64,000 bases of DNA, taken from contig NZ_JASFDV010000017.1 of the NCBI RefSeq assembly GCF_030766825.1, positions 1-64,000 of the forward strand, given 5' to 3'. The number at the start of each line of letters is the position of its first letter. Position 1 is the first letter of the stretch. Below the pieces are notes generated by a model that ran no database searches, was not told the DNA's origin, and worked only from the letters and a program-made list of their open reading frames with translations. Shown here piece after piece: positions 42,667 to 51,344 of the stretch. The DNA is from Nocardiopsis sp. CC223A. Its GTDB lineage: Bacteria > Actinomycetota > Actinomycetes > Streptosporangiales > Streptosporangiaceae. Position numbers and translations under genes: made by a program.

Positions 42667-43695
42667 TCACAGCCCGTGGCGGTGCTCGCCCGCCACCGCC
42701 TCGTGCACCCGGGCCTCGGCCGCGGCCGAGAACGGCCGCCGCGCGCGCATCCGCTCGACCGCGCGGTCGGCCTCCTCCATCACCAGGTCGGCGTTGATCT
42801 GCGCGCCCGCCATGGTGCCCGCCGCGGCGGCCGCGCCGACCTGGGCCATCAGGTCGGTGACGTTGCCCGCCGCCCACACCCCCGGGACCGCGGTGCGGCC
42901 GCCGGTCTCCACGGGCACGTGCTCGCCCAGGCCCATCGGGTGCTCCTGCACCGTCAGGCCCAGGTCGGCCAGGAAGGAGGTACGCGCCACCATGCGGGTG
43001 GCGACCGTCAGGGCGTCGCGTTCCACCACCCGGCCGTCGGCCAGGCGCACCCCGCTCAGCCGGTCACCGTCGGTCTCCACCGCGACGACCTCGCCCTCGA
43101 CCACCTCGATGCCGCGCGCCGCCAGCCGGTCGCGGTCCTCCGCGCCGACGGGCGGCGCGGTGTGGGCGAAGAACACCACGTCATCGCTCAACTGCCGCAT
43201 CAACAGGACCTGGTGCACCGACATCGGGCCGGTGGACAGCACGCCGATGCGCTGTCCACGCACCTCCCAGCCGTGGCAGTAGGGGCAGTGGATCACATCG
43301 CGCCCCCACCGCCCCCGCAGACCCGCCACGTCGGGCAGCTCGTCGGACAGGCCGGTGGTCACCAGCAGGCGGCGCGCCCGCAGCACGCGCCCGCCGCCCA
43401 GCGTCACCGCGAACAGGCCGTCGTCGCCGCGGGACGCTCCCACGACCTCGCCCTCGATCACCACACCGCCGTAGGAGCGCAGCTCCTCGCGGCCCCGGGC
43501 CACCAGCTCGCGGGGGGCGATGCCCTCCCGGCCCAGCAGCACGTGCACGCCCTCGGCGGGGGAGTTGCGGGGCTCGCCCGCGTCCACCACCGCCACCGAA
43601 CGGCGCGAACGGGCCAGGGCCATCGCCCCGCTCAGCCCGGCCGCACCGCCGCCGATCACCACCACGTCGTAGTCGTAGGCGCCGTTCTCCGTCAC
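42667..43695 (-). CDS. Thioredoxin-reductase-like FAD/NAD(P) oxidoreductase
   Basis: A 342-residue flavoprotein of the TrxB fold. The FAD motif is DVVVIGGGAAGLSGAMALAR near the N-terminus, the redox-type motif is HCPYCHGWEVRG (CxxC, near 135-146), the NAD(P)-binding G-x-L-S-T-G is in RIGVLSTGPMS, and the FAD-binding VWAAGNVTD is near 280. It lacks an obvious partner thioredoxin gene; this group includes enzymes acting on gliotoxin-like or other dithiols. The GTG at 43695 is chosen because GGAGG lies 8 nt upstream; an in-frame GTG at 43710 overlaps that site. A perfect palindrome lies 40 bp further upstream. Confidence 0.9.
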   Translation of the reverse strand: MTENGAYDYDVVVIGGGAAGLSGAMALARSRRSVAVVDAGEPRNSPAEGVHVLLGREGIAPRELVARGREELRSYGGVVIEGEVVGASRGDDGLFAVTLGGGRVLRARRLLVTTGLSDELPDVAGLRGRWGRDVIHCPYCHGWEVRGQRIGVLSTGPMSVHQVLLMRQLSDDVVFFAHTAPPVGAEDRDRLAARGIEVVEGEVVAVETDGDRLSGVRLADGRVVERDALTVATRMVARTSFLADLGLTVQEHPMGLGEHVPVETGGRTAVPGVWAAGNVTDLMAQVGAAAAAGTMAGAQINADLVMEEADRAVERMRARRPFSAAAEARVHEAVAGEHRHGL

Positions 43696-43749
43696 CTCGA
43701 TCACCTCCACGACCAGGATGCGACCCGAACCGCAAAAACCACAAAAATC

Positions 43750-43766
43750 TTTGCCGTAACGGCAAA
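43750..43766. promoter_or_regulatory. 17-bp operator palindrome upstream of flavoprotein
   Basis: Arms TTTGCCGT and ACGGCAAA around one A, between the flavoprotein start and the ddaH stop (43787). A repressor or redox regulator probably binds here; no regulator gene is adjacent. Confidence 0.5.
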
Positions 43767-43786
43767 CGATTCGGTGGTGGGGGCGA

Positions 43787-44563
43787 TCACAGATCGGGGA
43801 CCAGCACGCTCAGGCAGGTCACACACGCCTCCAGCTTCTCGAACTCGGAGATGTCCACCGGCAGCACCCGCCACCCCTGACCGGCCAGCTCGTGCACCGT
43901 GCCGCGCGCCGCCGCACTGATCATCACGTCCCGGCCGCCCAACGGCAGCACGTGCGCCCCCGGCTCCTCCGCCGGACGGCGGACCGGCGGCAGCGCCGAG
44001 ACGTCCACCGCCTCCGCCAACCCGATGACGGTCCCGTCGCCCAACGCCGTCACCGCCGACTTCAGGTGCAGGACACCTCCCAGCCCCACCCGCCGCACCT
44101 CCCGGCCCAGCGGTTTGAGCAGCCGCTCCAACTGGGCCGCGCCCGCCTCGTCGGTGCGCCCGCCCAGGCCCACGTACACGGTGGTGCCCACCTGGAGCAC
44201 ATCACCGCCGTCCATCGTCCCCGGAGCCTCGATCCGCGCCACCCGCAGCCCCAGCCGCCGCACCGCGGCCTCCACCCCGTCGACCTCCCCGCGCCGCTCG
44301 GGCGCCCCCGACCGGGTCAGCACCGCCAGATCGCCGCACACCACCACCGCGTCCTCCACGAACACCGAGTCGGGGTGCTCGGGCGCCGGGTCCACCTCGA
44401 ACACCCGCCACCCGGCCGAGGCGAGCACCTCCTGGTAGATGGTGTACTGGCGGGCGGCCAGCACCGGATCGACCTCCACCCGGTCGATGTGGGTGACGAT
44501 GCCCTGCGCCAGGTTCGGTCCGGGACGGCGCATCAGGGCGACGCCGGGGGAGTACGCGTTCAC
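43787..44563 (-). CDS. ddaH: Dimethylarginine dimethylaminohydrolase (DDAH)
   Basis: A 258-residue DDAH of the amidinotransferase fold. It has EDAVVVCGD (substrate acid), the MDGGDVL core near 117, the catalytic His in LHLKSAVTALGDGTVI (around 166), and the nucleophile C250 near the end in ACVTCLSVL. It hydrolyses N-omega-methylated arginines to citrulline and methylamines, or acts on related guanidines. GTG 44563 is preceded by GGAGGTAGGA. It diverges from a DadA-like oxidase with an 8-bp-arm palindrome between them, suggesting a shared amino-acid catabolic role. Confidence 0.9.
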   Translation of the reverse strand: MNAYSPGVALMRRPGPNLAQGIVTHIDRVEVDPVLAARQYTIYQEVLASAGWRVFEVDPAPEHPDSVFVEDAVVVCGDLAVLTRSGAPERRGEVDGVEAAVRRLGLRVARIEAPGTMDGGDVLQVGTTVYVGLGGRTDEAGAAQLERLLKPLGREVRRVGLGGVLHLKSAVTALGDGTVIGLAEAVDVSALPPVRRPAEEPGAHVLPLGGRDVMISAAARGTVHELAGQGWRVLPVDISEFEKLEACVTCLSVLVPDL

Positions 44564-44587
44564 GTGGTCCTACCTCCAGGGATGGGA

Positions 44588-44608
44588 TGCGCTCTCGGTC
44601 AGAGCGCA
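44588..44608. promoter_or_regulatory. Operator palindrome between ddaH and oxidase gene
   Basis: Arms TGCGCTCT (44588-44595) and AGAGCGCA (44601-44608) with spacer CGGTC, in the 136-bp divergent promoter region. It could coordinate both genes; the regulator is not encoded next to it. Confidence 0.5.
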
Positions 44609-44699
44609 CAACCTATCGCCGCCCCCTACCCCGGACCCGGACACGGCACGCGGGTCTTTCGGCTTGTTCACACGGGCCCCGCACGGCAGGGTGGAACCC

Positions 44700-45818
44700 A
44701 TGGACGTGATCGTGGTCGGCGGCGGCATCGTGGGCACCAGCGCGGCGTTCCACCTGGCCGGGAGAGGCGTGTCCACCGCACTGGTGGACGCCTCCCACAC
44801 CGGGCAGGCCACCGCCGCCGGGCAGGGCATCGTCTTCCCCTGGCCCTTCCCCTGGGAGGACCCCGGGCTCCAGGCCTTCAAACTGGGGGCCGCCGCCCAC
44901 CTGCCCGGACTCATCGCCGAACTCGCCGACGACGGCCAGGTCACCGGGTACGAGCGCGTCGGCGGCATGTCCGTGGACCTGGAGGGCGACGACGCGGGCT
45001 ACGACCTGGTCTCCACCCTGGCCGCCATGCCCGGATACGAGGGCATGGGCCGGGTCGAGCGGCTGGCCCCCGGCGAGCCCCGCGAACGCTTCCCCCTGCT
45101 GCCCGCGGCCTACCGCGGCGTGTACATCGAGGGCATGGCCCGCGTCCACGGCCGGGTGCTGCGCGACGCCCTGTTCAACGCCGCCGAGGAACGCGGCCTG
45201 CACTACCGCAAGGGCGACGCGCACCTGCTGTGGAACGGCCACCGGGTGAACGGGGTGCGGGTGGGCGGCGAGGACCTGGAGGCGCCGACGGTGATCGTGG
45301 CGGCCGGCGCCTGGTCCGGGCGCCTGCCGTCGGTGGCCGGGGTGGAGCTGCCGGTGTTCCCCGTCCGCGGTCAGATCACCCACTTCGCCCTCCCCGGCAC
45401 CGACACCCGGCCCTGGCCGGTGGTGCGTTTCGGCGATCGCGCGAGCCACGCCGTCGCGTTCGGCCCCGACCGCATCGTCGCCGGCGGCACCCGCGAACCC
45501 GAGGCCGGGTTCGACCGCCGCGTCACCGCCAAGGGCCTGGCCGAGAACCTCACCACCGCCCTGGAGCTGATGCCCGACCTGGCCGAGGCCACCGTGGTGG
45601 AGACCCGGGTGGGCTTTCGCCCCGGCACCCGCGACGGGCTCCCCCTGCTGGGACCCCTGGAACGGCTGCCCGGGGTGATCGTGGCCACCGGCCTGGGCGG
45701 GGACGGGCTGTCCCTGGGCGCCTACCAGGGCGTGGTCGCCGCCCGCCTGGCGATGGGCCGCGAACCGGGGGAGGACCTGTCGGCGCTGCGCCCGGACCGG
45801 CCCGCCGCCCCGGTCTGA
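44700..45818 (+). CDS. DadA-like FAD-dependent amino acid oxidase/dehydrogenase
   Basis: A 372-residue DAO-fold flavoprotein. The N-terminal FAD motif is DVIVVGGGIVGTSAAFHLAGRG (about 2-23), the P-W-P loop is FPWPFPWEDP, and the C-terminal G-F/L-x-P-x-x-x-D-G-x-P/L-x-x-G is VGFRPGTRDGLPLLGPL, followed by GLGGDGLSLG. It oxidises amino or imino acids with an unknown electron acceptor. Divergent from ddaH, which suggests that both act on arginine-related amino acids. ATG 44700 begins the motif directly. Confidence 0.9.
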   Translation: MDVIVVGGGIVGTSAAFHLAGRGVSTALVDASHTGQATAAGQGIVFPWPFPWEDPGLQAFKLGAAAHLPGLIAELADDGQVTGYERVGGMSVDLEGDDAGYDLVSTLAAMPGYEGMGRVERLAPGEPRERFPLLPAAYRGVYIEGMARVHGRVLRDALFNAAEERGLHYRKGDAHLLWNGHRVNGVRVGGEDLEAPTVIVAAGAWSGRLPSVAGVELPVFPVRGQITHFALPGTDTRPWPVVRFGDRASHAVAFGPDRIVAGGTREPEAGFDRRVTAKGLAENLTTALELMPDLAEATVVETRVGFRPGTRDGLPLLGPLERLPGVIVATGLGGDGLSLGAYQGVVAARLAMGREPGEDLSALRPDRPAAPV

Positions 45819-45845
45819 CCTGGAAGGGCGACCACCGGACGGTAT

Positions 45846-45861
45846 TGAGTAGGTGTACTCA
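45846..45861. promoter_or_regulatory. Small dyad upstream of YiaA/B gene
   Basis: TGAGTA (45846-45851) and TACTCA (45856-45861) around GGTG, 35 bp before the membrane protein start. Possible regulator site; weak. Confidence 0.3.
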
Positions 45862-45895
45862 GGCGCACCGCCCCGCCCCGGGGGACCATGGACCC

Positions 45896-46177
45896 ATGAA
45901 CCCGTTCGCTCCCGCCCCCCGGTCCACCCGCCAGTTCTACCTCCAGTCCGTGATCTCCTTCGCCGCCGCCTCGGTCGGGCTGGGCGTCGGGGTGGTCTTC
46001 CTGCCCGTCGACCTGTGGATCCGCGCCTTCCTGGGCATGGGCCTGCTCTACGTCATCACCTCGACCTTCACCCTGGCCAAGTGCGTGCGCGACCGCCAGG
46101 AGGACCAGGCCGCCGCCGCGGCCGCCGAGCAGTACCAGTCGTGGAACGGCGCCGAGCAGGTCCCCCAGCCGCGCTGA
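45896..46177 (+). CDS. YiaA/YiaB family inner membrane protein
   Basis: A 93-residue membrane protein with two hydrophobic helices: FYLQSVISFAAASVGLGVGVVFLPVDLW (about 14-41) and AFLGMGLLYVITSTFTLAKCVRDRQE (about 44-69). The V/L-P-V-D-x-W/I and T-L-A-K-x-V/C-R-D elements are diagnostic of YiaA/YiaB. The function of the family is unknown. ATG 45896. It is followed by a strong hairpin and converges on bioB. Confidence 0.88.
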   Translation: MNPFAPAPRSTRQFYLQSVISFAAASVGLGVGVVFLPVDLWIRAFLGMGLLYVITSTFTLAKCVRDRQEDQAAAAAAEQYQSWNGAEQVPQPR

Positions 46178-46181
46178 CCGC

Positions 46182-46224
46182 ACGCGCCGCCCCCGCCCCG
46201 GTTCCGGCGGCGGGGGCGGCGCGT
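46182..46224. terminator. 16-bp hairpin between convergent genes
   Basis: Arms ACGCGCCGCCCCCGCC (46182-46197) and GGCGGGGGCGGCGCGT (46209-46224), 11-nt loop, between the YiaA/B stop (46177) and the bioB stop (46236). Confidence 0.65.
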
Positions 46225-46235
46225 CGGCACCCCGG

Positions 46236-47297
46236 TCAGGCGTTGGGCGGAAGAGCGGTCCCGGCGCCCCGCCGCCGGGGCCGCAGCAGGTCGTGGCGCT
46301 CGGCGGGCAGGGTCGGCTCTCCCGCCCCCTGCACCTCGAACCCCGCGTCCGCGATCATCTCCAGGTCGGCCTTGCCGGCCTGCCCCTCGCTGGTGAGGTA
46401 GTCGCCCAGGAACAGCGAGTTGACGATGTGCAGCGCCAGCGGCTGCAACGAGCGCAGGTGGATCTCCCGGCCGCCCGCCAGGCGCACCTCCACGTCCGGG
46501 AACACGAACCGGGCCGCCGCCAGGATGCGCAGGCACCGCTGCGGGGTCAGCTCCCAGGTGCCCTCCAAGGGGGTGCCCTCGAACGGCATGAGGAAGTTGA
46601 CCGGCACCGAGTCCGGCCCCAGCTCCCGCAGCGCGTACAGGGCGTCGATGAGGTCGTCGTCCCCCTCGCGCATCCCCGCGATCAGCCCCGAACACGGCGA
46701 GAGCCCCGCGTGCTTGGCCTGCTCCACCGTCTCGACCCGGTCGGCGAACTCATGGGTGGTGCAGATGTCGGCGTACCGCTCCTCGGAGGTGTTCAGGTTG
46801 TGGTTGTAGGCGTCCACGCCCGCCTCGCGCAGCCGTTCGGCCTGCCCCTGCGACAGCAGCCCCAGGCAGGCGCACACCTCCACCCCCGGGTGCTCCCCCT
46901 TGATGCCCTCGATGGTGGGGGCCAGCCGGTCCACGTCGCGGTCGGTGGGGCCGCGGCCCGACGCCACCAGGCACACCCGGGTGGCCCCGGCCCGCACGCC
47001 CTGCTCGACGACCTCGCGGGTCTGCTCGGGCTTGAGCCAGGTGTACTTGACGATCTCGGCCTGAGAGCCGAGCCGCTGGGAGCAGTAGAAGCAGTCCTCC
47101 GGGCACAGACCGCTCTTGATGTTGACGAGGTAGTTGAGCTTGACCCGGCGGCCGAAGTAGCGCAGCCGCACCCGGAAGGCGGCGGCGACCAGGTCCATCA
47201 GGTCGTCGTCACCCGAGCTCAGGACGGCGCGCAGTTCGTCGCGGGAGGGGAGTTCTCGGCGCAGCGCCTTGTCGGCGAGGTTCTGGTAGGTCGTCAC
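46236..47297 (-). CDS. bioB: Biotin synthase
   Basis: A 353-residue radical-SAM enzyme inserting sulfur into dethiobiotin. The 4Fe-4S motif is C65-x3-C69-x2-C72 (CPEDCFYC). Conserved BioB features follow: [38 protein letters not shown] (2Fe-2S ligands in C-A-C-L-G), and [15 protein letters not shown]. The GTG at 47297 begins [12 protein letters not shown], typical of actinobacterial BioB. No bioF/A/D genes are adjacent, so it is a stand-alone copy here. I see no clear BioQ/BirA-type operator in the ~190-bp upstream region, which holds only two CGATGCG direct repeats. Confidence 0.95.
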   Translation of the reverse strand: MTTYQNLADKALRRELPSRDELRAVLSSGDDDLMDLVAAAFRVRLRYFGRRVKLNYLVNIKSGLCPEDCFYCSQRLGSQAEIVKYTWLKPEQTREVVEQGVRAGATRVCLVASGRGPTDRDVDRLAPTIEGIKGEHPGVEVCACLGLLSQGQAERLREAGVDAYNHNLNTSEERYADICTTHEFADRVETVEQAKHAGLSPCSGLIAGMREGDDDLIDALYALRELGPDSVPVNFLMPFEGTPLEGTWELTPQRCLRILAAARFVFPDVEVRLAGGREIHLRSLQPLALHIVNSLFLGDYLTSEGQAGKADLEMIADAGFEVQGAGEPTLPAERHDLLRPRRRGAGTALPPNA

Positions 47298-47487
47298 AGG
47301 ACACGATCTTGAAGGCACGGCCCCGGGTCGCGCACCCCCCCGATGCGCCAAAAACACCGGTCGACTTCTTGTCGGGGAGAGATCGTGTTCGTACCGGCCC
47401 CGATGCGCTACGGAGTGTGCCCGCGCCCCCGGTCCGGCACGGGTGCGGCGCCGGTGGGGAGTGAACGCCTCCCCACCGGCGCAACGG

Positions 47488-48126
47488 TCAGCGCAGCGGG
47501 CCGCAGGCGGTCGGGTTGGTGGCCTCCATGGGCAGGTTCGGGTCCAGGTCGCTGGCACCCAGGACGTCACCGTAGGTGCCGTCGCCGTCGTAGTCGATGC
47601 CGTGGATGACGACCACGGCGTTGCCGGCGCGCACGGCGTCGGCCGCCGCCTGGGACAATTCGAAGGTGCGGTCGTAGTCGATCATGCCGTCGGGGGCGGT
47701 CGGGAACCGGTCCACGGCCAGTGCGCTGGCGGCGGAGGTGTCGCCCTCGGTGGTGATGGAGGTCTCCACTCCGCCGTAGGCGTCGACACCGTCCAGGGTG
47801 CTCAGGGCGCGCTTGCCGTTGTGGATCCCGGCGTCGTAGTCGGTGGGGCACTCGCCGCGGCCGCCGATGTGGATGTGCTGGGCGTGCGGGTGGTCGACCA
47901 GGACGTCGTCCACGGTGATCCTGACGCGGGCGGTGAGCCCGTCCAGCCAGATCGTGGCGGTGCCCGATGCCTGGGACCGGTTGACGGTGACCGGTTCCAG
48001 TACGGCGGTGTACTCCTCCATGCCCGGGTAGCCGGGGACGTCGTCGGCATGGGCGGCGGCGGCGCCCAGCGGCAGGGTGACTGCGGCGGCCAGGGCGGCG
48101 TGGGTGATGCCTCGGATGACTCGCAC
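47488..48126 (-). CDS. Secreted CHRD-domain protein
   Basis: A 212-residue protein with a Sec signal peptide ([27 protein letters not shown], cleavage near 27-28). A CHRD domain follows: [25 protein letters not shown], then [20 protein letters not shown]. Its end has [17 protein letters not shown], acidic and possibly metal-binding. CHRD proteins bind copper or act on oxidation products in some cases; the His-rich part is a plausible metal site. GTG 48126 behind GAAGGA. The upstream sequence is unusually AT-rich for this genome (48170-48220). Confidence 0.85.
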   Translation of the reverse strand: MRVIRGITHAALAAAVTLPLGAAAAHADDVPGYPGMEEYTAVLEPVTVNRSQASGTATIWLDGLTARVRITVDDVLVDHPHAQHIHIGGRGECPTDYDAGIHNGKRALSTLDGVDAYGGVETSITTEGDTSAASALAVDRFPTAPDGMIDYDRTFELSQAAADAVRAGNAVVVIHGIDYDGDGTYGDVLGASDLDPNLPMEATNPTACGPLR

Positions 48127-48294
48127 GGGTGTCCTTCCACGGGTTCGTCTTCGGTCGTGCTGACCGCACCGTAGCAACACTTTCTGCAATCAGATGGTTA
48201 CATTAAGCGAGTTTCGCCGTTCCCGGGAACATCAGAGCCCCCTTTCTCGCGAATTCCCACCAGTGTTCCGCCGCCGCGCCGTGTCCCGACCGAC

Positions 48295-48429
48295 AGCTTC
48301 CCGAGCCTGCGCGACCGGAACCTGGGCGGCTCCTACCCGATCTACGCCGGGTTCTCCCTGCTCTCCCTGCTGTTCGCGTGGAGATTCGCCCAGGAGACCG
48401 AGGGCGAGACCCTGGAGGAGATGACCGGC
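48295..48429 (+). pseudogene. C-terminal fragment of a sugar MFS transporter
   Basis: This frame encodes SFPSLRDRNLGGSYPIYAGF and SLLSLLFAWRFAQETEGETLEEMTG, nearly the same as the last 45 residues of the intact transporter encoded at 48579-50006 (SFPSLRDWSLGGSYLIYAGF and so on). The DNA is a diverged repeat of 49868-50002. The stop codon is lost (CGA for TGA), and no N-terminal part precedes it. It is the residue of a tandem paralogue, probably left after deletion or recombination. Confidence 0.75.
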
Positions 48430-48578
48430 CGACCGGACGCACCGCACCCCGGGCCAAGGGCCGGACATGATTCGCCCCGGTTTCGACCGGACCGGGGCGT
48501 CGCACTCCGCCTCCCGGGCCCTGCCGGACCACCCTGACGGAAGAACCGGCGGCGGGGGCCGCCGCGGAAGGGGGCGGA

Positions 48579-50006
48579 GTGTCCAGGACCGACGGAACGG
48601 GTACGCCCGGCGACCTCGCCGCAGGCGGCGACCTGGCGAAGGTGACCATGATCGCCGCCGCCGCGGCCATGGGCGGATTCCTGTTCGGCTACGACAGCGC
48701 CGTCATCAACGGCGCCGTCGACGCCATCCAGGCCAGATTCGGCGTCGACTCGGCGACCCTGGGCTTCACCGTCGCCTCCGCCCTGCTCGGATCCGCGGTG
48801 GGCGCGGCGATCACCGGCGGCATCGCCGACCGGTACGGGCGCATCCGCACCATGCGCATCGCCGGCGTGCTGTTCGCGGTCAGCGCCCTGGGCATGGCGC
48901 TGCCGTTCGCGATCTGGGACCTCATCCTGTGGCGGGTGCTCAGCGGCATCGCCATCGGCATGGCCTCGGTCATCGCCCCCGCCTACATCGCCGAGATCGC
49001 CCCCGCCGCCCACCGCGGCCGCCTGGGCTCCCTGCAACAGCTCGCCATCGTGCTGGGCATCGCCGTCTCCCAGCTCGCCGACTACCTCCTCGCCCTGGCC
49101 GCGGGCGGCAGCGCCGAGGGCATGCTCGGCCCGCTCCAGGCCTGGCAGTGGATGCTGGGCGCCGAACTGGTACCCGCCCTCATCTACCTGGCACTCACCC
49201 TGGTCATCCCCGAATCGCCCCGCTACCTGGTGCGCATCGGGCACACCGACCAGGCCAAGGAGATCCTCGCCAAGGTCGAGGGCGGCGGCCCCGCCCGCCT
49301 GGACCGGCGCGTCGCCGAGATCCGCCGGGCACTGGGATCGGAGGTCCGCCCCAAACTGAGCGACCTGCGCGGCCGGTTCGGGCTGCTGCCCATCGTGTGG
49401 ATCGGCATGGCCCTGTCGGCGTTCCAGCAGCTGGTCGGCATCAACGTCATCTTCTACTACTCCTCGTCGCTGTGGCAGTCGGTGGGCGTGCCCGAAGGGG
49501 ACTCGCTGCTGCTGAGCCTGTTCACCTCGGTCATCAACATCGTCGGCACCGCCGTGGCCATCACCCTGGTGGACCGGATCGGCCGCAGGCCCCTGCTGCT
49601 GGTGGGCTCGGCCGGGATGGCCGTGGCGCTGGCCGTGGCCGCCTACGCGTTCGGGCACGCCACCACCGTCGGGGAGGAGGTGGCCCTGAGCTTCGGCTGG
49701 GGCGTGGTGGCCCTGACCGCCGCCAGCGCGTTCGTGCTGTTCTTCTCCCTGTCCTGGGGCGCCGTGGTGTGGGTGCTGCTGGGTGAGATGTTCCCGCTGC
49801 GCATCCGCGCCGCCGCCATGGGCGTGGCCACCGCCACCCAGTGGCTCGCCAACTGGGCCGTCACGGTCAGCTTCCCGAGCCTGCGCGACTGGAGCCTGGG
49901 CGGCTCCTACCTGATCTACGCCGGGTTCGCGGTGCTGTCACTGCTGTTCGTGTGGAAGTTCATCCAGGAGACCAAGGGCAAGACCCTGGAGGAGATGACC
50001 GGCTGA
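48579..50006 (+). CDS. Sugar porter family MFS transporter
   Basis: A 475-residue sugar/proton symporter-type protein with twelve predicted membrane helices. Signatures are GGFLFGYDSAVINGA (helix 1), DRYGRIRTM (loop 2-3), PAYIAEIAPAAHRGRLGS (helix 4-5), PESPRYLVRIGHTDQAKEIL (before the central loop), QQLVGINVIFYYSSSLW (helix 7), DRIGRRPLLLVGS and a PETKGKTLEE-like end (QETKGKTLEEMTG). These match the xylose/glucose/inositol porters. GTG 48579 with GGGGGCGGA. A truncated copy of its 3' end lies just upstream. Substrate not determinable. Confidence 0.92.
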   Translation: MSRTDGTGTPGDLAAGGDLAKVTMIAAAAAMGGFLFGYDSAVINGAVDAIQARFGVDSATLGFTVASALLGSAVGAAITGGIADRYGRIRTMRIAGVLFAVSALGMALPFAIWDLILWRVLSGIAIGMASVIAPAYIAEIAPAAHRGRLGSLQQLAIVLGIAVSQLADYLLALAAGGSAEGMLGPLQAWQWMLGAELVPALIYLALTLVIPESPRYLVRIGHTDQAKEILAKVEGGGPARLDRRVAEIRRALGSEVRPKLSDLRGRFGLLPIVWIGMALSAFQQLVGINVIFYYSSSLWQSVGVPEGDSLLLSLFTSVINIVGTAVAITLVDRIGRRPLLLVGSAGMAVALAVAAYAFGHATTVGEEVALSFGWGVVALTAASAFVLFFSLSWGAVVWVLLGEMFPLRIRAAAMGVATATQWLANWAVTVSFPSLRDWSLGGSYLIYAGFAVLSLLFVWKFIQETKGKTLEEMTG

Positions 50007-50038
50007 CCCGGGCGGGCCCGCTCTGTTAGCGTCGAAGC

Positions 50039-50956
50039 ATGGACGAGCCGGAGCGGGCCTGGGAGTTCGCCGCCGCCCCCACCGGAACCGCCCCCGGGGT
50101 CGTGTCGATGGTCGGCTACCGGACACCGGCGGTGGCCGAGCCGGTCCACCTGGGCCTGCCCTCGGCCACGGTCACCTTCATCGTCGGCCTCGACGAGGGC
50201 GTGCGCGCCGCACCCGACGCCCCCTCCCTGGCCACCGCCCGCCCCGCCCCCGTCATCCTGGGCGGGCTGCACCTGCGGGCCTCCCACGTGCACCAGCAGG
50301 CCGGTCAGGCCGGAGTGCAACTGGCCCTGCACCCGCTGGCCGTGCGCTCCCTCTTCGGGGTCCCCTGCGCCGACCTGGGCGTGGACGACTACGACGGGCT
50401 GGCCCTGGCCGGCCCGCGCGGACGCGAGCTGCACGAACGCCTCACCGACACCGCCGCCTGGCCGGAGGCGTTCGCACTCATCGGCGCCCACCTGCGCGAA
50501 CGGTACCGCGACCGGCGCCCGCGCCCCGAACTCGTACGCGCCTGGCGACTGCTGGAGCTCTCCCGCGGCCGGGCCCGCGTGGGGGAGGTGGCCCGCGGCG
50601 TGGACCTGAGCCCCCGCCACCTGGGCACCCTGTTCCACCGCGAGGTCGGCCGCTCACCCAAGACCGTGGCCTCCCTCATGCGGTTCGACCACGCCCGCCG
50701 CCGCATCGCCGCGCACGTCCACCGCGACGGGCGCACCGACCTGGCCCACGTCGCCGCCGCGACCGGGTACACCGACCAGGCCCACCTGACCCGGGAGTTC
50801 CGCCGCTTCACCGGGCTGCCGCCCGCCGCCTGGGCCGCCCGGGAGCTCCGAAACGTACAAGACACCCCGCCCGCGGGCGGGGGAGCCTGGGACCATGAGC
50901 ACGCAGAACAGCACCACCGTCCGGCCGCGCCTGTGGGCGACCCTCCAGGCGCGTGA
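50039..50956 (+). CDS. AraC family regulator
   Basis: A 305-residue regulator. The N-terminal ligand domain is DUF6597-like (about 1-150, with LGLPSATVTFIVGLDEGVR). The C-terminal AraC double helix-turn-helix runs about 175-275, with RVGEVARGVDLSPRHLGTLFHREVGRSPKTVASLMRFDHARRRI and THVAAATGYTDQAHLTREFRRFTGLPPAAW-like text. A TAGCGT -10 box (50027-50032) is 7 nt before ATG, so it is leaderless. Its last ~20 codons overlap the start of the VOC gene by 62 bp, so the two are co-transcribed. The tail residues after QDTPP are probably non-conserved. Confidence 0.9.
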   Translation: MDEPERAWEFAAAPTGTAPGVVSMVGYRTPAVAEPVHLGLPSATVTFIVGLDEGVRAAPDAPSLATARPAPVILGGLHLRASHVHQQAGQAGVQLALHPLAVRSLFGVPCADLGVDDYDGLALAGPRGRELHERLTDTAAWPEAFALIGAHLRERYRDRRPRPELVRAWRLLELSRGRARVGEVARGVDLSPRHLGTLFHREVGRSPKTVASLMRFDHARRRIAAHVHRDGRTDLAHVAAATGYTDQAHLTREFRRFTGLPPAAWAARELRNVQDTPPAGGGAWDHEHAEQHHRPAAPVGDPPGA

Positions 50957-51302
50957 CGCCGCCGCCCTCATCGCCTTCTACACCGAGGCGTTCGGGTTCA
51001 CCGCCACCGCCCGCCACCACGACGCCGCCGGGCGGGTGGCCCACGCCGAACTCCTGTGGCCCGAAGGCGCCGGCGGGATCATGCTCGGCGACCACACCCC
51101 GGAACGGGAGTGGTCGCGCGAGCCCGGCACGGCCGGCTGCTACGTGGTCACCGCCGACCCCGACGCCCTGTACGCACGGGTCACCGACCACGGCGCCGAC
51201 ATCGTCCGGCCGCTGAACACCACCGACTACGGCTCCCGCGAGTTCGTCGTCCGCGACCCCGAGGGCAACCTCTGGTCCTTCGGCGACCACCCGGGCGAAT
51301 GA
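50895..51302 (+). CDS. VOC family protein
   Basis: A 135-residue vicinal-oxygen-chelate protein. It contains RPRLWATLQARDAAALIAFYTEAFGFTATARH, then AHAELLWPEGAGGIMLGDH, then YVVTADPDALYARVTDHGADIVRPLNTTDYGSREFVVRDPEGNLWSFG, the glyoxalase/bleomycin-resistance-like fold. It may detoxify or bind a small compound sensed by the overlapping AraC regulator. ATG 50895 behind GGGGGAG. Confidence 0.9.
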   Translation: MSTQNSTTVRPRLWATLQARDAAALIAFYTEAFGFTATARHHDAAGRVAHAELLWPEGAGGIMLGDHTPEREWSREPGTAGCYVVTADPDALYARVTDHGADIVRPLNTTDYGSREFVVRDPEGNLWSFGDHPGE

Positions 51303-51305
51303 GCA

Positions 51306-51342
51306 CCGTGCGCCCCGCCGCGACCCGCGGCGGGGCGCACGG
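51306..51342. terminator. 16-bp hairpin between convergent genes
   Basis: Arms CCGTGCGCCCCGCCGC and GCGGCGGGGCGCACGG, 5-nt loop, between VOC (stop 51302) and ABC-F (stop 51345). Likely bidirectional. Confidence 0.65.
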
Positions 51343-51344
51343 GT

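Noticed and set aside
47298-47487. BioQ or BirA operator upstream of bioB
   Set aside because: No GAAC-N-GTTC-type dyad found; only two CGATGCG direct repeats, which is too weak.
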